From positions 186,001-250,000 of the forward strand of contig CAVQZC010000003.1 of assembly GCA_963718315.1 (NCBI GenBank): a stretch of 64,000 nt of DNA, written 5' to 3'. The stretch is from CAVQZC01 sp963718315. GTDB taxonomy: Bacteria; Actinomycetota; Thermoleophilia; Gaiellales; JAICJC01. The notes beneath the pieces are model-generated. The model was not told where the DNA came from, did not search any database, and saw only the letters and a list, made by a program, of their open reading frames with translations. Every line of letters starts with the position of its first letter. The first letter of the stretch is position 1. The position numbers and the translations under genes were made by a program. Below, piece by piece: positions 35,704 through 47,036 of the stretch.

Positions 35704-36978
35704 GTGAGCAGCAAGACGGTCGTGTTCTTTCCCGAGGGCGCGTTCGGCCCGACCAACAACTGCGTCGGGATCGGAGAGGTGCTGAAGGCCCGCGGGCACC
35801 GGGTGGTGTTCGTGGTCGAGGAGTCGTTCGCGGGCACGCTCGAGGCCCGCGGCTTCGAGGAGCGCCTGATGCGTCTGGGGCCCAAGCCCGAGGTCGAGGA
35901 GGCGCCCGGCCAGTTCTGGAAGGACTTCATCCGAGACACCGCCCCGGTGTTTCGCAAGCCGACCATCGAGCAGCTCGAGGACTTCATCGCACCCACCTGG
36001 CAGGCGCTGATCGACGGCGCCCGCTACGTCGAGCCACGGCTGCGTGAGATCTTCGACGAGCTCCAGCCCGACGTGATCGTCGAGGACAACGTGGTCTCCT
36101 TCGCGGCGCTGCCGGCCTGCGGCCTGCCCTGGGTGCGGATCATGTCCTGCAACCCGGCCGAGATGAAGGATCCGCTGGTGCCGCCCACGTTCTCCGGCTA
36201 CAGCTCCGAGGACAGGATCGGCTGGGACGACTTCCAGGCGGAGTACGACCGCACGCACCGGCCGATGTGGCAGGAGTTCGACGAGTTCGTCCAGGTTCAG
36301 GGCGCGCCGCCGCTGCCCGAGCTGGAGTTCATCCACGAGTCGGCCTACCTGAACCTCTACGTCTACCCGGCCGAGGCCGACTACGAGCGCCAGCGCCCGC
36401 TGGGAGGTACCTGGCACCGCCTCGACTCCTGTGTCCGCGACCCCGGCGATCCCTACGAGGTGCCGTCCGAGCTGGGCACAGAGGGCGCGCTGATCTACCT
36501 CTCGCTGGGCTCGTTGGGGTCGGCCGACGTCGACCTGATGAAGCGGCTGGTCGAGGTGCTGGGCGAGATGCCTCACCGGTTCATCGTGTCGAAGGGGCCC
36601 CAGCACGACCTCTACGACCTGGCCCCGAACATGGTCGGCGCCGAGTTCCTGCCCCAGCCGGCGATCCTGCCCGTCGTCGATGCGGTCATCACGCACGGTG
36701 GCAACAACACGGTTACCGAGTGCTTCCACTACGGCAAGCCGATGATCGGGCTGCCGCTGTTCTGGGATCAGTACGACAACGCCCAGCGGCTGGACGACGC
36801 GCACTTCGGAGCGCGGCTGCCCACCTACGCCTTCGAGCCCGAGCAGATGGAGCTGGCAATCGACCGGGTGCTCCACGACGCCGTACTGCGACAGCACATG
36901 CAGGTGATCAGCCAGCGGCTGCAGGCCGACCCGGGCACGGTACGCGCGGCCGACCTGATCGAGCGTGTGGTCGCCTGA
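35704..36978 (+). CDS. GT1-type glycosyltransferase (MGT family)
   Basis: A 424-residue GT-B enzyme. The N-terminal acceptor domain starts KTVVFFPEGAFGPTNNCVGIG; the C-terminal donor domain holds ITHGGNNTVTECFHYGKP and LPLFWDQYDNAQR, the UDP-sugar binding signature of the macroside/flavonoid transferase family. GTG 35704 follows GGAGG. The kinase gene starts inside its last codons, so it belongs to a sugar-modification operon. Confidence 0.85.
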   Translation: MSSKTVVFFPEGAFGPTNNCVGIGEVLKARGHRVVFVVEESFAGTLEARGFEERLMRLGPKPEVEEAPGQFWKDFIRDTAPVFRKPTIEQLEDFIAPTWQALIDGARYVEPRLREIFDELQPDVIVEDNVVSFAALPACGLPWVRIMSCNPAEMKDPLVPPTFSGYSSEDRIGWDDFQAEYDRTHRPMWQEFDEFVQVQGAPPLPELEFIHESAYLNLYVYPAEADYERQRPLGGTWHRLDSCVRDPGDPYEVPSELGTEGALIYLSLGSLGSADVDLMKRLVEVLGEMPHRFIVSKGPQHDLYDLAPNMVGAEFLPQPAILPVVDAVITHGGNNTVTECFHYGKPMIGLPLFWDQYDNAQRLDDAHFGARLPTYAFEPEQMELAIDRVLHDAVLRQHMQVISQRLQADPGTVRAADLIERVVA

Positions 36979-38145
36979 TCCGGCAACGGTCGCCGCGGCC
37001 CGCTGGTACGGGGGCAAGGGTGCGGCGATCAGCTCCATCGGCGTCGACGACGTGCTCGAGCTGGGGGACGGCTGCGCGCTGGTCGTGTTCACCGTCGAGA
37101 CGGCAGACGGAGCCCGCGAGCGCTACCTGGACGTGCGGGGCGAGGTCGGCGGGCCGCTGCTCCAGAGACTGTGTGACGGAGGGGGCCAGGGCGACTTCGC
37201 GTTCCTGCCGGCCATCGGCCTGACTCCGCCCGCCGGCCCCGGCCGCTCCCTGGAAGCAGACCAGTCGAACACGTCGCTGGTGGTCGACGAGCGGTGGGTC
37301 GTGAAGCTCTACCGGCGGCTGCATCCTGGTGTCCATCCCGAGGTGGAGCTGGTGGCGCACCTGTCCGCAGATGGGCTGGAGTTCGTTCCCTCCTACGGGG
37401 GCACCGTGTCGTGGGACGGGCACGCCGTGGCTCTGGTGCAGGCGTTCGTGCCCGGCGCGACCGACGGCTGGGCCTGGGCTGAAGGAGCGGCGACGCGCGG
37501 AGAGCAGGGCGCGATGGGAGCGCTCGGCGAACAGACCGCACAGGATGCACCGGGCGCTGGCCGAACTGGGTGTCGCACCTGCCGACCCGGGCGAGCGGGC
37601 GCGCTGGGTGCAGGAGGCCGACGCGCAGTTCGATCGTGCCCTGGCGCTGCTGGACGCGGACGATCTGGCGCTGGTGCAGCCGCACGTCGCCACGGTGCGG
37701 GAGGAGTTGGCGAACCTGGCAACGGCGGGCGAGGCGACCCTGCAGCGCGTGCACGGCGACTACCACGTGGGCCAGGTGCTGATGGCGCCGGCCGGGCTGC
37801 GGGTGATCGACTTCGAAGGGCGAGCCGACGAAATCCGTTGCGGAGCGCCGGCGGCCGGGCTGCCCGCTGCGAGACCTGGCCGCGATGCTCAGGTCGCTCG
37901 ACCACCTGATCCGCCACCTGGAGCGCGACGTCCGGCCCGGGCACCTGGCCGCGTACGAGGCCTGGATGGACGAGGCCCGGGCGGCGTTCCTGGAGGGCTA
38001 CGGCCCGGTCGACGCCGGCCTGCTCCGGGCGTTCGAGGTCGAGAAGGAGACCTACGAGTTCGTCTACGCCCGGACGTTCCTGCCGGAGTGGACGCACGTC
38101 GCGGTCGGCGGCATGGGCTGGCTGATGGGGGAGCGGGCCGCATGA
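36965..38145 (+). CDS. Maltokinase/glucosamine kinase-like protein, two frameshifts
   Basis: A reconstructed sugar kinase of about 393 residues. The N-terminal cap has AARWYGGKGAAISS as in maltokinases (Mak); the catalytic region has RVHGDYHVGQVL (Brenner-type HGD with catalytic Asp) and VIDFEG (the DFE metal site). The frame breaks near 37490 and near 37820; the last part ends LPEWTHVAVGGMGWLMGERAA. GTG 36965 overlaps the glycosyltransferase by 14 bases. Related actinobacterial glucosamine kinases sit beside SIS-type isomerases, as here, so the substrate may be an amino sugar. Confidence 0.75.
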
Positions 38146-39080
38146 ACGTCGACGGCTTCCTGCAGGACATCCTCCGCGAGCCGGCGGCTCTGGACGCGCT
38201 TGCGTCGCGCGACCCGCTGTCGCCGTTGAAGCTCCCCGAGCCTCCGGAGCGGGTGGTGTTTCTCGGCATGGGCAGCTCCCGGTACGCCGCGCTGGCCGCG
38301 GCGGCACTCCTGCGGTCGGTGGGCGTGGACGCCTACGCCGAGATGGCCTCGACCACGACACCGCAGCCGCCGCAGCCGGGAACGCTCGTGGTCGGCATCT
38401 CCGCGTCGGGTGGGTCCGTCGAGACGGTCGAGGCGCTGGAGCGGCACCGGGTCGACGGCCGGCTGCCGCTCGTCGCCGTGACCAATGCTCCCGAGAGTTC
38501 ACTGGCCGAGGCCGCCGACGTCGTGATCGAGCTCGGCTGCGGCGTCGAGGAGGGCGGCATCGCCTGCCGCAGCTACCAGGCCACGTTGGCGGTGCTGTTC
38601 CTGCTCTGCGACCGCAACTGGGGAGTGGGAGCGACGCCCGACCTGTTGCAGCGCGCCGCCGCGTCGCAGGCTGCGGTCTTCGACGGCCGAGACGAGTGGC
38701 TCGGGCGGCTCGCCGATCTGGTGGACGGCGGCGCGGGCGTCTGGGTGACCGCCCCCGAGCCGCGCTTCGGGTCGGCCTGCCAGTCGGCGCTGATGCTGCG
38801 CGAGGCGCCGCGGATCGTGGCGGCCGCCTGTGAGACCGGCGACTGGCTGCACGTCGACGTCTACCTGACCAAGCGGCCCGGGTACCACCTCCTGCTGCTC
38901 CCCGGATCGCCGTATGACTCCGAGGTCTTCGGCTGGCAGAAGGAACGCGACTTCACCATCACCTCGGTCGGGACCGACATCTCGATTCGGGGTGCCGAGG
39001 ATCCGCTGTTGGCGGCGCTGGTCGAGACGTCGGTCAGCGAGCTGCTCGCTGCGGAGTTGTGGCGTCGTCACCCCATCTGA
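38142..39080 (+). CDS. SIS domain sugar isomerase/deaminase-like protein
   Basis: A 312-residue protein with two SIS domains, as in glucosamine-6-phosphate synthase/AgaS-like isomerases. Sugar-phosphate binding signatures are FLGMGSSRYAALAA and VVGISASGGSVETVEAL. It lacks the glutaminase domain of GlmS. ATGA overlap with the kinase gene; together they could phosphorylate and isomerise an amino sugar. Confidence 0.82.
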   Translation: MNVDGFLQDILREPAALDALASRDPLSPLKLPEPPERVVFLGMGSSRYAALAAAALLRSVGVDAYAEMASTTTPQPPQPGTLVVGISASGGSVETVEALERHRVDGRLPLVAVTNAPESSLAEAADVVIELGCGVEEGGIACRSYQATLAVLFLLCDRNWGVGATPDLLQRAAASQAAVFDGRDEWLGRLADLVDGGAGVWVTAPEPRFGSACQSALMLREAPRIVAAACETGDWLHVDVYLTKRPGYHLLLLPGSPYDSEVFGWQKERDFTITSVGTDISIRGAEDPLLAALVETSVSELLAAELWRRHPI

Positions 39081-39225
39081 GACGGCTTGACTACAGGGGC
39101 CTGTGGGGCAGATGCTGTTCGCTTCCGATCGCTCCAACTGAGGGGGATTCGACAGCTATCAGGTGTCAGTCGTGAGCCTGGGGTAGCTGGATCGTCGAGC
39201 GGCCGGGGAGTATGGTGAAGCGGCC

Positions 39226-40795
39226 ATGAGCGACGGCCGCTACGACGAGTTGTGTGCGTCCCACGTCTGGCAGGTGCCGGAGCGCTACAACATCGCCCAG
39301 GACGTCTGCGACAAGCACCCGGCCGACAAGCAGGCGATGGTCTGGGAGAGCTTCGACGGCACCGTCCGCGAGGTGACCTGGGGCGAGTTGCAGACGCTGG
39401 CCAACCAGGCGGCCCACATGCTGGCTGATCTCGGTGTGGAGCGGGGCGACCGCGTCGCCCTGGTGCTGCCGCCGACGCCGGAGTCGGCGGCGATCATGTT
39501 CGGGGTCTGGAAGCTGGGCGGGATCCTGCTCTCGATGTCGGTGCTCTACGGTGACGAGTCGATCCAGCACCGGCTGCGCGACTCCGGCTCGAAGGTGCTC
39601 GTTACCGACGAAGGCAACGCCCCCAGATTCGCCCACGACTGGGCGCCCACCACGTGGGTGCTCCGGGCCGGCGAGCTGGCATCCGCTCCGACCGATGTTG
39701 TCACCTGCGACACCGCCGCCGACGACCCGGCTCAGCTCTACTACACATCAGGCACCACCGGTCTGGCCAAAGGCATCGTCCATGCCCACCGCTACCTGCT
39801 CGGCCACGAGGAGTTCCTCTACTGCCACGAGGTGCAGGACGGCGAGCGGTTCCACGGCATGGGCGAGTGGGCGTGGGCGGCCGGCATCGCCCCGCTGCTC
39901 GGGCCGTGGCGGCTGGGCGCGCTGCAGTGCGTCTACCGGCGCGAGAGCGGGTTCGACCCGCACAAGCAGCTCGCCTTCCTCAGCCGCCACCAGGTGACGA
40001 ACGTGTTCACCACGCCGACGGCGATGCGGTCGATGATGACGATCGCCGACGCCGGCAGCCGCTACCCCCAGCAGTTCCGCCGGGTCTGCTCGGCCGGCGA
40101 GCCGCTGAACCCCGAGGCGATCCGCTGGTTCCGCGAGCAGTACGGCCTGACGGTGCTCGACTACTACGGCCTCACCGAGTCGTACCCGCTGTGCGCCAAC
40201 TTCCCCTGGATGGACGTCCGCGAGGGCTCGATGGGCAGGCCGATGCCGGGCTGGGACGTGCAGATCCTCGACGAGGACGAGCAGCCGGTCGCGTCCGGCG
40301 AACGGGGCGAGATCTGCCTCCGCGCCCGCTCGAACCCGCACTATCCGCTCGGCTACTGGAACAACCCGGAGGCGGGACGGGAGACGTTCGACGGCCCGTG
40401 GTTCCACAGCAAGGACGCCGCCCGCCAGGATCCCGACGGCTACTACTGGTACGAGGGCCGCGCCGACGACGTGATCATCTCGGCCGGCTACCGGATCGGC
40501 CCGTTCGAGGTCGAGTCCGTCTGCCTCGAGCACCCGGCCGTCCGCGAGGCGGCAGCCGTTGCCTCTCCTGACGAGCTGCGCGGCAACGTCGTGAAGGCGT
40601 TCGTGGTCGTCGCCGACGGCCACGAGGGCAGCGACGAGGTGGCCGGCGAGATCCAGGCGCTGGTGCGCGAGCGGCTGGGCGCGCACGCCTACCCGCGGCG
40701 GATCGAGTTCGTGCTCCGACCTGCCCAAGACGCTGACCGGCAAGATCCGCCGCATCGAGCTGCGCCAGTCCGAGGCGCAGCGCGCGCACGCCTGA
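39226..40795 (+). CDS. AMP-forming acyl-CoA synthetase, frameshifted near the end
   Basis: A reconstructed ligase of about 522 residues in the ANL superfamily. The P-loop YYTSGTTGLAKG, YYGLTES and YEGRADDVIISAGYRIGP are present. The frame breaks near 40720; the correct frame restores the catalytic-lysine segment DLPKTLTGKIRRIEL and stops at 40795. It activates a carboxylic acid, perhaps aromatic or medium-chain, to its CoA ester. A TATGGT box lies nine bases before the ATG. Confidence 0.85.
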
Positions 40796-40865
40796 TTGAC
40801 GCAAAGAAGCGTCTGTGCGACCCTCATCACGTCTGTAGACAGTCGTTCGTAGGGAGTGTGGGGTG

Positions 40866-41732
40866 ATGGGGATGGACGATCGATCGGTGCTGGACCTGCT
40901 GCGCGCCGAGCTCGCAGAGCTGCGCGCAGAGAATCGTGAGCTGAGGTCGCGGGTGGAGCGCTTGGAACCACAGGTGGATCCACCGACGAGCCGCTCGACC
41001 CGGCGCGGGGCGCTGGCGATGGCTGCCGGTGTCGCGGGAGGCGCTATCGCGGCGTCCCTGGGTGCGTCACCTGCGGATGCCGCCAACCCGCCGCTCCTGC
41101 TGGGATTGGAGACCAACAGCGCTTCCAATCCGACCGGGCTCGAGGTGAGTGGGACCGTTCTTCCGTACGGGGTCGCGGTCACGGACAACGGCCTCGGGGT
41201 CGTTCCGACGGATGTGCACCCGGCGCTGTTGGTGCACGCCGACGGCAAGGCGTTTTACACCGGCGTATTCGCGTACGTGACTGACAACGATGTCGGCGTG
41301 ACCGCGGTCACCGCTCAGAATGACGGGAGTAGCGCGGAGGGCCACCTGGCGACCGGGGATGGGTACGGCGTCGTCGGCTGGGCCGGTCCCGCCGGGGTCG
41401 GTGTGCTCGGGCGGGGACCCAACAACGACGGTGTGGTCGGCGCGGCCTATGGCCCCATCGGGGTCGGAGTGCACGGGCTCAACTACGACGGCACCGGCCC
41501 AGCAATCTGGGCCGACGCCCAAACGGGCGCCGGCAACGCACTACTGGCGACATCGACCGGAGGCCGGGGAGTGGTCGCATCCGGCAAGCAGGCGCACCTG
41601 CAGCTGACCCCGAGTAACCAGAAGACCCATCCCAAGGCAGGCGAGGCCGGCGACCTCTTCTGTGACAAGTCGGCGCGACTGTGGTTCTGCAAGGTCGGCG
41701 GTGCAGCGGCGACCTGGAAGCAGATCGCATGA
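40866..41732 (+). CDS. Tat-type secreted protein with N-terminal coiled coil and glycine repeats
   Basis: A 288-residue protein. Residues 5-37 form a heptad coiled coil (LLRAELAELRAENRELRSRV), unusual in front of a signal. It is followed by a twin-arginine signal (STRRGALAMAAGVAGG) ending in SPADA. The mature part has imperfect glycine/valine repeats (GYGVVGW, GVGVLGR, GVGVHGL) that resemble beta-helix surface proteins, and ends in a small domain GDLFCDKSARLWFCKVG with two cysteines. ATG 40866 has GGGAG nine bases upstream. Function unknown. Confidence 0.7.
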   Translation: MGMDDRSVLDLLRAELAELRAENRELRSRVERLEPQVDPPTSRSTRRGALAMAAGVAGGAIAASLGASPADAANPPLLLGLETNSASNPTGLEVSGTVLPYGVAVTDNGLGVVPTDVHPALLVHADGKAFYTGVFAYVTDNDVGVTAVTAQNDGSSAEGHLATGDGYGVVGWAGPAGVGVLGRGPNNDGVVGAAYGPIGVGVHGLNYDGTGPAIWADAQTGAGNALLATSTGGRGVVASGKQAHLQLTPSNQKTHPKAGEAGDLFCDKSARLWFCKVGGAAATWKQIA

Positions 41733-41762
41733 ACTGAACCCGGGTGGCGTAACCTTGCCCGG

Positions 41763-42291
41763 TTGACGCTGCCCAACTGGATCTCGATCGGCCGCATCCT
41801 GCTGATCCCCGTGTTCATGGTCGCCCTGCTGGGCAGCATCCCGCACGGCGACGGGGTCGCGGCGGCGGTCTTCTGCCTGGCGGCCGCCACCGACTCGCTG
41901 GACGGCTACCTGGCCCGGTCGCGGCAGGCCGTGACGACGGTCGGGAAGTTCCTCGACCCGCTGGCCGACAAGCTGCTCGTCTCCGCCGCGCTGATCTCGC
42001 TGGTCTCGCTCGACCGCCTGGCGCGCCTGGGTGGCGATGGTCATCATCTCCCGCGAGTTCGCCGTCACCGGCCTGCGCCTGATCGCCGCCGGGCAGGGCG
42101 TGGTCATCGCCGCCTCGGTCTGGGGCAAGGTGAAGACCACATTCCAGATGCTTGCGATCATTCTCCTCATCGTCGACACGCCGCCTCATACTGCGACCAC
42201 CGTGCTGGTCGCCGTCGCCGTCGCCACCACCATCTGGTCGGGCATCGAGTACTTCATCTCGGCCCGCGACGTGCTGAGGTCGCCGGCATGA
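41763..42291 (+). CDS. pgsA: Phosphatidylglycerophosphate synthase PgsA, frameshifted
   Basis: A reconstructed CDP-alcohol phosphatidyltransferase of about 175 residues that makes phosphatidylglycerol phosphate. The catalytic motif DSLDGYLARSRQAVTTVGKF (D-x2-D-G-x2-A-R-x8-G) continues to LDPLADK. The frame breaks near 42020 and resumes with MVIISREFAVTGLRLIA. TTG 41763 is used. As this enzyme is normally essential, the break is probably a sequence error. ATGA overlap with plsY. Confidence 0.88.
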
Positions 42292-42893
42292 GCCACGCGA
42301 TCGCCGCGCTTGTCCTCGGCTACCTGCTGGGGTCGCTCCCGTTCGGCTACTGGGCGGGGCGGCTGAAGGGCGTCGATCTGCGCAAGGTCGGATCGGGCAA
42401 CACCGGCGGCACCAACGCGATCCGCATCCTGGGCGCGCGCTACGGGGTGCCGGTGATCCTGCTCGACATGGGCAAGGGCGTCGCAGCGGTGCTGATCGCG
42501 GGACAGTTCGGGGGCGCGACCGTCGAGGTGCTGGCCGCCACCGGTGCCGTGCTGGGCCACGCCTTCCCCGTCTTCCTGCGTTTCCACGGTGGCAAGGCTG
42601 TTGCCGTCGGCGCCGGGGCAATGTTCGCTCTCACCCCGCTGATCGGCGTGCTCGTCACGTTGGTCTGGTTCGTGGTCGCCGCGCTGACCCGCTACGTCTC
42701 GTTGGCTTCACTAGCAACGGCGGTCGCGTTTCCCACGCTCACCTTCGTCTTCGACGAGCCCTGGCCGGTGCGCGTCTTCGCGCTGGCCGGCGGGCTGTTC
42801 GTGATCTGGCGGCACCGCTCCAACATCGCCCGCCTGCGCGCGGGCACCGAGCATCGCATCAACCTGCGCCGCCGCTCAGCGGAGCCCGTCTAG
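42288..42893 (+). CDS. plsY: Glycerol-3-phosphate acyltransferase PlsY
   Basis: A 201-residue membrane enzyme using acyl-phosphate to acylate glycerol-3-phosphate. Three conserved cytoplasmic motifs are visible: GSGNTGGTNAIR, GHAFPVFLRFHGGKAVA and RHRSNIARLRAGTEHR. Coupled to pgsA, giving a phospholipid-synthesis pair. Its 3' end overlaps the convergent folE2 by 18 bases. Confidence 0.93.
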   Translation: MSHAIAALVLGYLLGSLPFGYWAGRLKGVDLRKVGSGNTGGTNAIRILGARYGVPVILLDMGKGVAAVLIAGQFGGATVEVLAATGAVLGHAFPVFLRFHGGKAVAVGAGAMFALTPLIGVLVTLVWFVVAALTRYVSLASLATAVAFPTLTFVFDEPWPVRVFALAGGLFVIWRHRSNIARLRAGTEHRINLRRRSAEPV

Positions 42894-43874
42894 GACGCGG
42901 CTTCGAGCCAGGCGTCGGCCGTGGTGTGGCCGGACCGGGCCCCCGGGCCCGCCGTCCAGTTCCGCCCGCAGCTCGCCGACGGTGCCGTGCCGCTCGGCCA
43001 GCACGTCGTGGTTGTGGATCGTCTCGAAGTTGACCTGGCGGGCGAGCACGAAGCAGCCGTCGGTCAGCTCCTCGTAGCGCTCCAGCGCGCCGGCCACCAT
43101 CAGCCGCACCGAGTCCTCCACGAAGCGGGGGTGCAGGTGGGCTTGCTCGACCACGTACAGCTCGTCGGGCCGCTTCAGCAGCTCGAAGATCGGGGCGCTC
43201 ATCGAGTTCTCGGCGATTGCGATCAGATCGCGGGCGTCGACCTCACGGCGGGTGCCGATCATCAGCGTCGCCTCGGCCCGCTGGTTGTGCGTCGCAGCCG
43301 GCACCAGGTCGAAGATCTCGGCAATCTGGTCGCCGCCGTAGCCCGCCTCGCGGAGGCGGATCGCCGCTTGCTCCTGGATCAGGCCCTGGGCGCACGGGCA
43401 CGCATTCAGGCCGCGCACCTCGACGCCGACCAGCCGGCGGGCGCCCTGCTGGTTGACCAGGGAGCGGCCGACCAGGTGGTAGATCTCCTGCGTCGGGAGG
43501 TCGGTCACCGGCGTGCGCCGCTCGACCGGGAACTTGGCGCGGATGGTCACCTCGGAGCGCACGGCCTGCTGGCGCTCGACGACGTGGGCCGCGATGTGCT
43601 GGGCGAGGTCCTCGATGTGCAGCGCCTCGCCGATCACCACCTTGTCGATGGCCTCGGCGACCGTCTCGGGGAAGCGCGACATGTGGACGCCCTTCTGGCC
43701 CGGGTCGAGGTCGACGAAGCAGTCGATGTCGGCGTAGTAGAGGAGCTCGGTGCCGGCGTGCCCGATCCGGATCACCTTGTGGACGCCGGTGACGCCGGCC
43801 CGGGTCAGGGCCAGGTGCACCTCGGGAGTGGTTGCCTGCAGGTCTTCGCGGAAGGTGGTGATGGTGTCAGCCAT
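42876..43874 (-). CDS. folE2: GTP cyclohydrolase FolE2 (COG1469 type)
   Basis: A 332-residue type IB GTP cyclohydrolase, first step of folate synthesis. Family segments include VDLDPGQKGVHMSRFPETV, GLNACPCAQ with the metal-binding cysteine, and the HPRFVEDSVRLM region. FolE2 replaces the classical zinc enzyme FolE in some bacteria and can use other metals. The Fpg gene lies just upstream (stop 43917, start 43874). Convergent with plsY. Confidence 0.88.
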   Translation of the reverse strand: MADTITTFREDLQATTPEVHLALTRAGVTGVHKVIRIGHAGTELLYYADIDCFVDLDPGQKGVHMSRFPETVAEAIDKVVIGEALHIEDLAQHIAAHVVERQQAVRSEVTIRAKFPVERRTPVTDLPTQEIYHLVGRSLVNQQGARRLVGVEVRGLNACPCAQGLIQEQAAIRLREAGYGGDQIAEIFDLVPAATHNQRAEATLMIGTRREVDARDLIAIAENSMSAPIFELLKRPDELYVVEQAHLHPRFVEDSVRLMVAGALERYEELTDGCFVLARQVNFETIHNHDVLAERHGTVGELRAELDGGPGGPVRPHHGRRLARSRVLDGLR

Positions 43875-43916
43875 GGCGAGAATGGTACTCCCGGGCTCCA
43901 GATCCGGTTTCCAGTC

Positions 43917-44765
43917 TCACTCGCGCAGGAGGCGGGACATGCCGCCGGTCGGCCAGCACGCGGCCGCCGGTCTGGCAGGTCGGCGCAGTAGAAGACGGTG
44001 TGCTCCTCGAACGAGACGGTGCGGATGATGTCGCCGCAGCGGGGGCACATCGAGCCGGCCTGGTCGTGGACGATGTAGCCGCGCGCGGGCTTGCCGGCCA
44101 GGCCGTCCTTGGAGGCCGGGATCAGGCGCTCGGTTGCGTCGGACAGGACGACGGTGATCGCCTGGGTGCAGGCGCTCGATTCTGCTCGTCGTCGAGGGGT
44201 GGTGGTGCGCGTGTAGGGGCCGAGCTTGGCCGCCCACAGGATCTCGTTGGCGAAGGCGCGGCCGATGCCGGCGATCGCCCGCTGGTCGCGCAGGAAGGCG
44301 TGGAGCTGGTGGGGGTGCGCCTCCAGCGCCGCCTTCAGGGCAGCCACGTCGAAGGCCGGGTCGAGCGGCTCGGGGCCGAGGCGGGCCAGCTCGGCGGCCA
44401 GCCGCCTCGGGCGTCAGCAGCCAGGCTCCGGCCCTCCGCTTGCGGCCGGTCTCGGTCATCCGCAGGCAGGCCGCCGTCGAAGTCGACCTCCAGCATGGTC
44501 GACCGCGGGCGCGAGCTGGTGCCGACGGTCAGCTTGCCGGCGGACATCAGGTGCAGCACCAGGGTCGGGCCGCTCTCGGTGGTGAAGAGGATCCGCTTGG
44601 CGCGGCGGCTGACGCTGACGAAGCGGTCGCCGACCAGCGACGCGACCGGCGGGTCGATCGTCTTCACGGTCGCGAAGTGGGCGACCGGCACCCCGAGATG
44701 GGGTCGGCGGTGAGGCGGTCGCGCTGGGCGATGACGAACGCTTCCAGTTCGGGCAACTCGGGCAT
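43917..44765 (-). pseudogene. mutM: Formamidopyrimidine-DNA glycosylase (Fpg/Nei), multiple frameshifts
   Basis: The full Fpg domain order can be followed on the minus strand but in changing frames: MPELPELEAFVIAQRDRL (catalytic P2 and E3), VAHFATVKTIDPPVASLVGD, LHLMSAGKL, LLTPE, AALKAALEAHPHQLHAFLRD, IAGIGRAFANEILWAAKLGPY, SDATERL, then the zinc finger CPRCGD with YCAD and CQTGGRVLADRR, ending MSRLLRE. At least five and probably seven single-base breaks occur (near 44697, 44462, 44405, about 44190 and 44165, 43997 and 43949). Amino acid conservation between breaks argues for sequencing indels rather than decay. The gene would excise oxidised purines. Confidence 0.8.
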
Positions 44766-44783
44766 ACCGGTAAGTTTGCGCGG

Positions 44784-45912
44784 ATGTCGGTAGAGGTGAT
44801 GCGAGGCGGGCTGGTCGAGAGCCGCCACCAGGTGCACGTCGCGGTCGTGAACGCGGCCGGAGACCTGACCGCCGCCGCCGGCGATCCGGATCGGCCGACC
44901 ATCCTCCGCTCGACCGCCAAGCCGCTGCAGGCCGTGCCGCTGCTGGAGGGCGGTGCCTTCGACGCCTTCGGGTTCGACGACCGGATCCTGGCCGTCTGCT
45001 GCGCCTCCCACCTCGGCCGGCCCGAGCACGTCGAGGCGGTTGCGCGCGGCTTTGCTCTGGCCGGTCTCGATCCGGCGCTGCTTCGCAACACGACCGGCTC
45101 GGTCGATCAGCGGCTGGCGCCACAACTGCTCCGGCAACCACCTCGCCTTCCTGGCCGCCAGCGCTCACGCCGGCTGGCCGCTGGAGGGCTACCGCGACCC
45201 GAGCCACCCCTCCCAGGTTGCGGCCCGTGCCGCGGTAGCGCGTGCGGCCGGGCTGACCGCCGAGCAGGTGCCGATCTGCGTCGACGGCTGCGGCGTGGTC
45301 GCCTTCGAGCTGCCGCTGGCGGTTCTGGCAGGGGTCTACGCCCGGCTGGCGGCCGAGCAGCCCCGCCAGGCGGCCGCCATGCGCGCCCATCCCGAGCTGG
45401 TGCGCGGCGAGGGCCGGCTGGACACGGAGCTGATGCGGGCGGTGCCCGGCGCGGTGTGCAAGGGCGGCGCCGAGGGGCTGGCCTGCCTCGCTCTGCCCGA
45501 GCAGGGGCTGGGAGTGGCGGTGCGGGTCGAGGACGGAAATGATCGAGCAGTGGCCCCCGCCCTGCTCGACGTGGCCGGCCAGCTGCTCGACTGGCCGGCG
45601 CAACCGGTCAACCTGCGCGATCTGGCGGCTCCGAGCGTCCGAAATGCTCCGGGTGACGAGGTCGGAATGGTGAAATCCGATGTGGTGCTGGCCACCTCAG
45701 GCTGGCAGGATTCGGAAGACACCCGTATCGGGCCCCGACTGACGCAGTTCTCAGCTTTCGGTGAAAATCCGGTTCTCGGGTCGCAATTACGCGGGTATAC
45801 TGCCCTCCGTCTGCGCTGTACAACCACCGCCGAAGGCTCCTCGGTCGCAGCGGGTTCACCGTTGTCCGAGTGTCCTGAGGCGTTGGGGTCTCTCCACCAC
45901 CCACCTGTATGA
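44784..45912 (+). CDS. Asparaginase II family protein, frameshifted
   Basis: A reconstructed amidohydrolase of about 330-370 residues (plant/Rhizobium-type asparaginase II). The first frame gives [20 protein letters not shown] and [21 protein letters not shown]; after a break near 45117 the second frame gives [35 protein letters not shown] and [13 protein letters not shown], all typical. The family usually ends near RNAPGDEVG (about 45665); the frame remains open to 45912 through a region containing the sigma-factor promoter, so the true stop may be earlier and hidden by another indel. Divergent from fpg with 18 bp between. Confidence 0.75.
45773..45801 (+). promoter_or_regulatory. Promoter of the primary sigma factor gene
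   Basis: TTCTCG (45773-45778) and a near-consensus TATACT (45796-45801) are spaced 17 bp. The start codon is about 110 bases downstream, so this gene, unlike many here, has a leader. Confidence 0.6.
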
Positions 45913-45920
45913 GGGCGCCA

Positions 45921-47009
<1,089 letters not shown>

Positions 47010-47036
47010 CGCACCGGCGCTAGAATCGGCGGGCCC

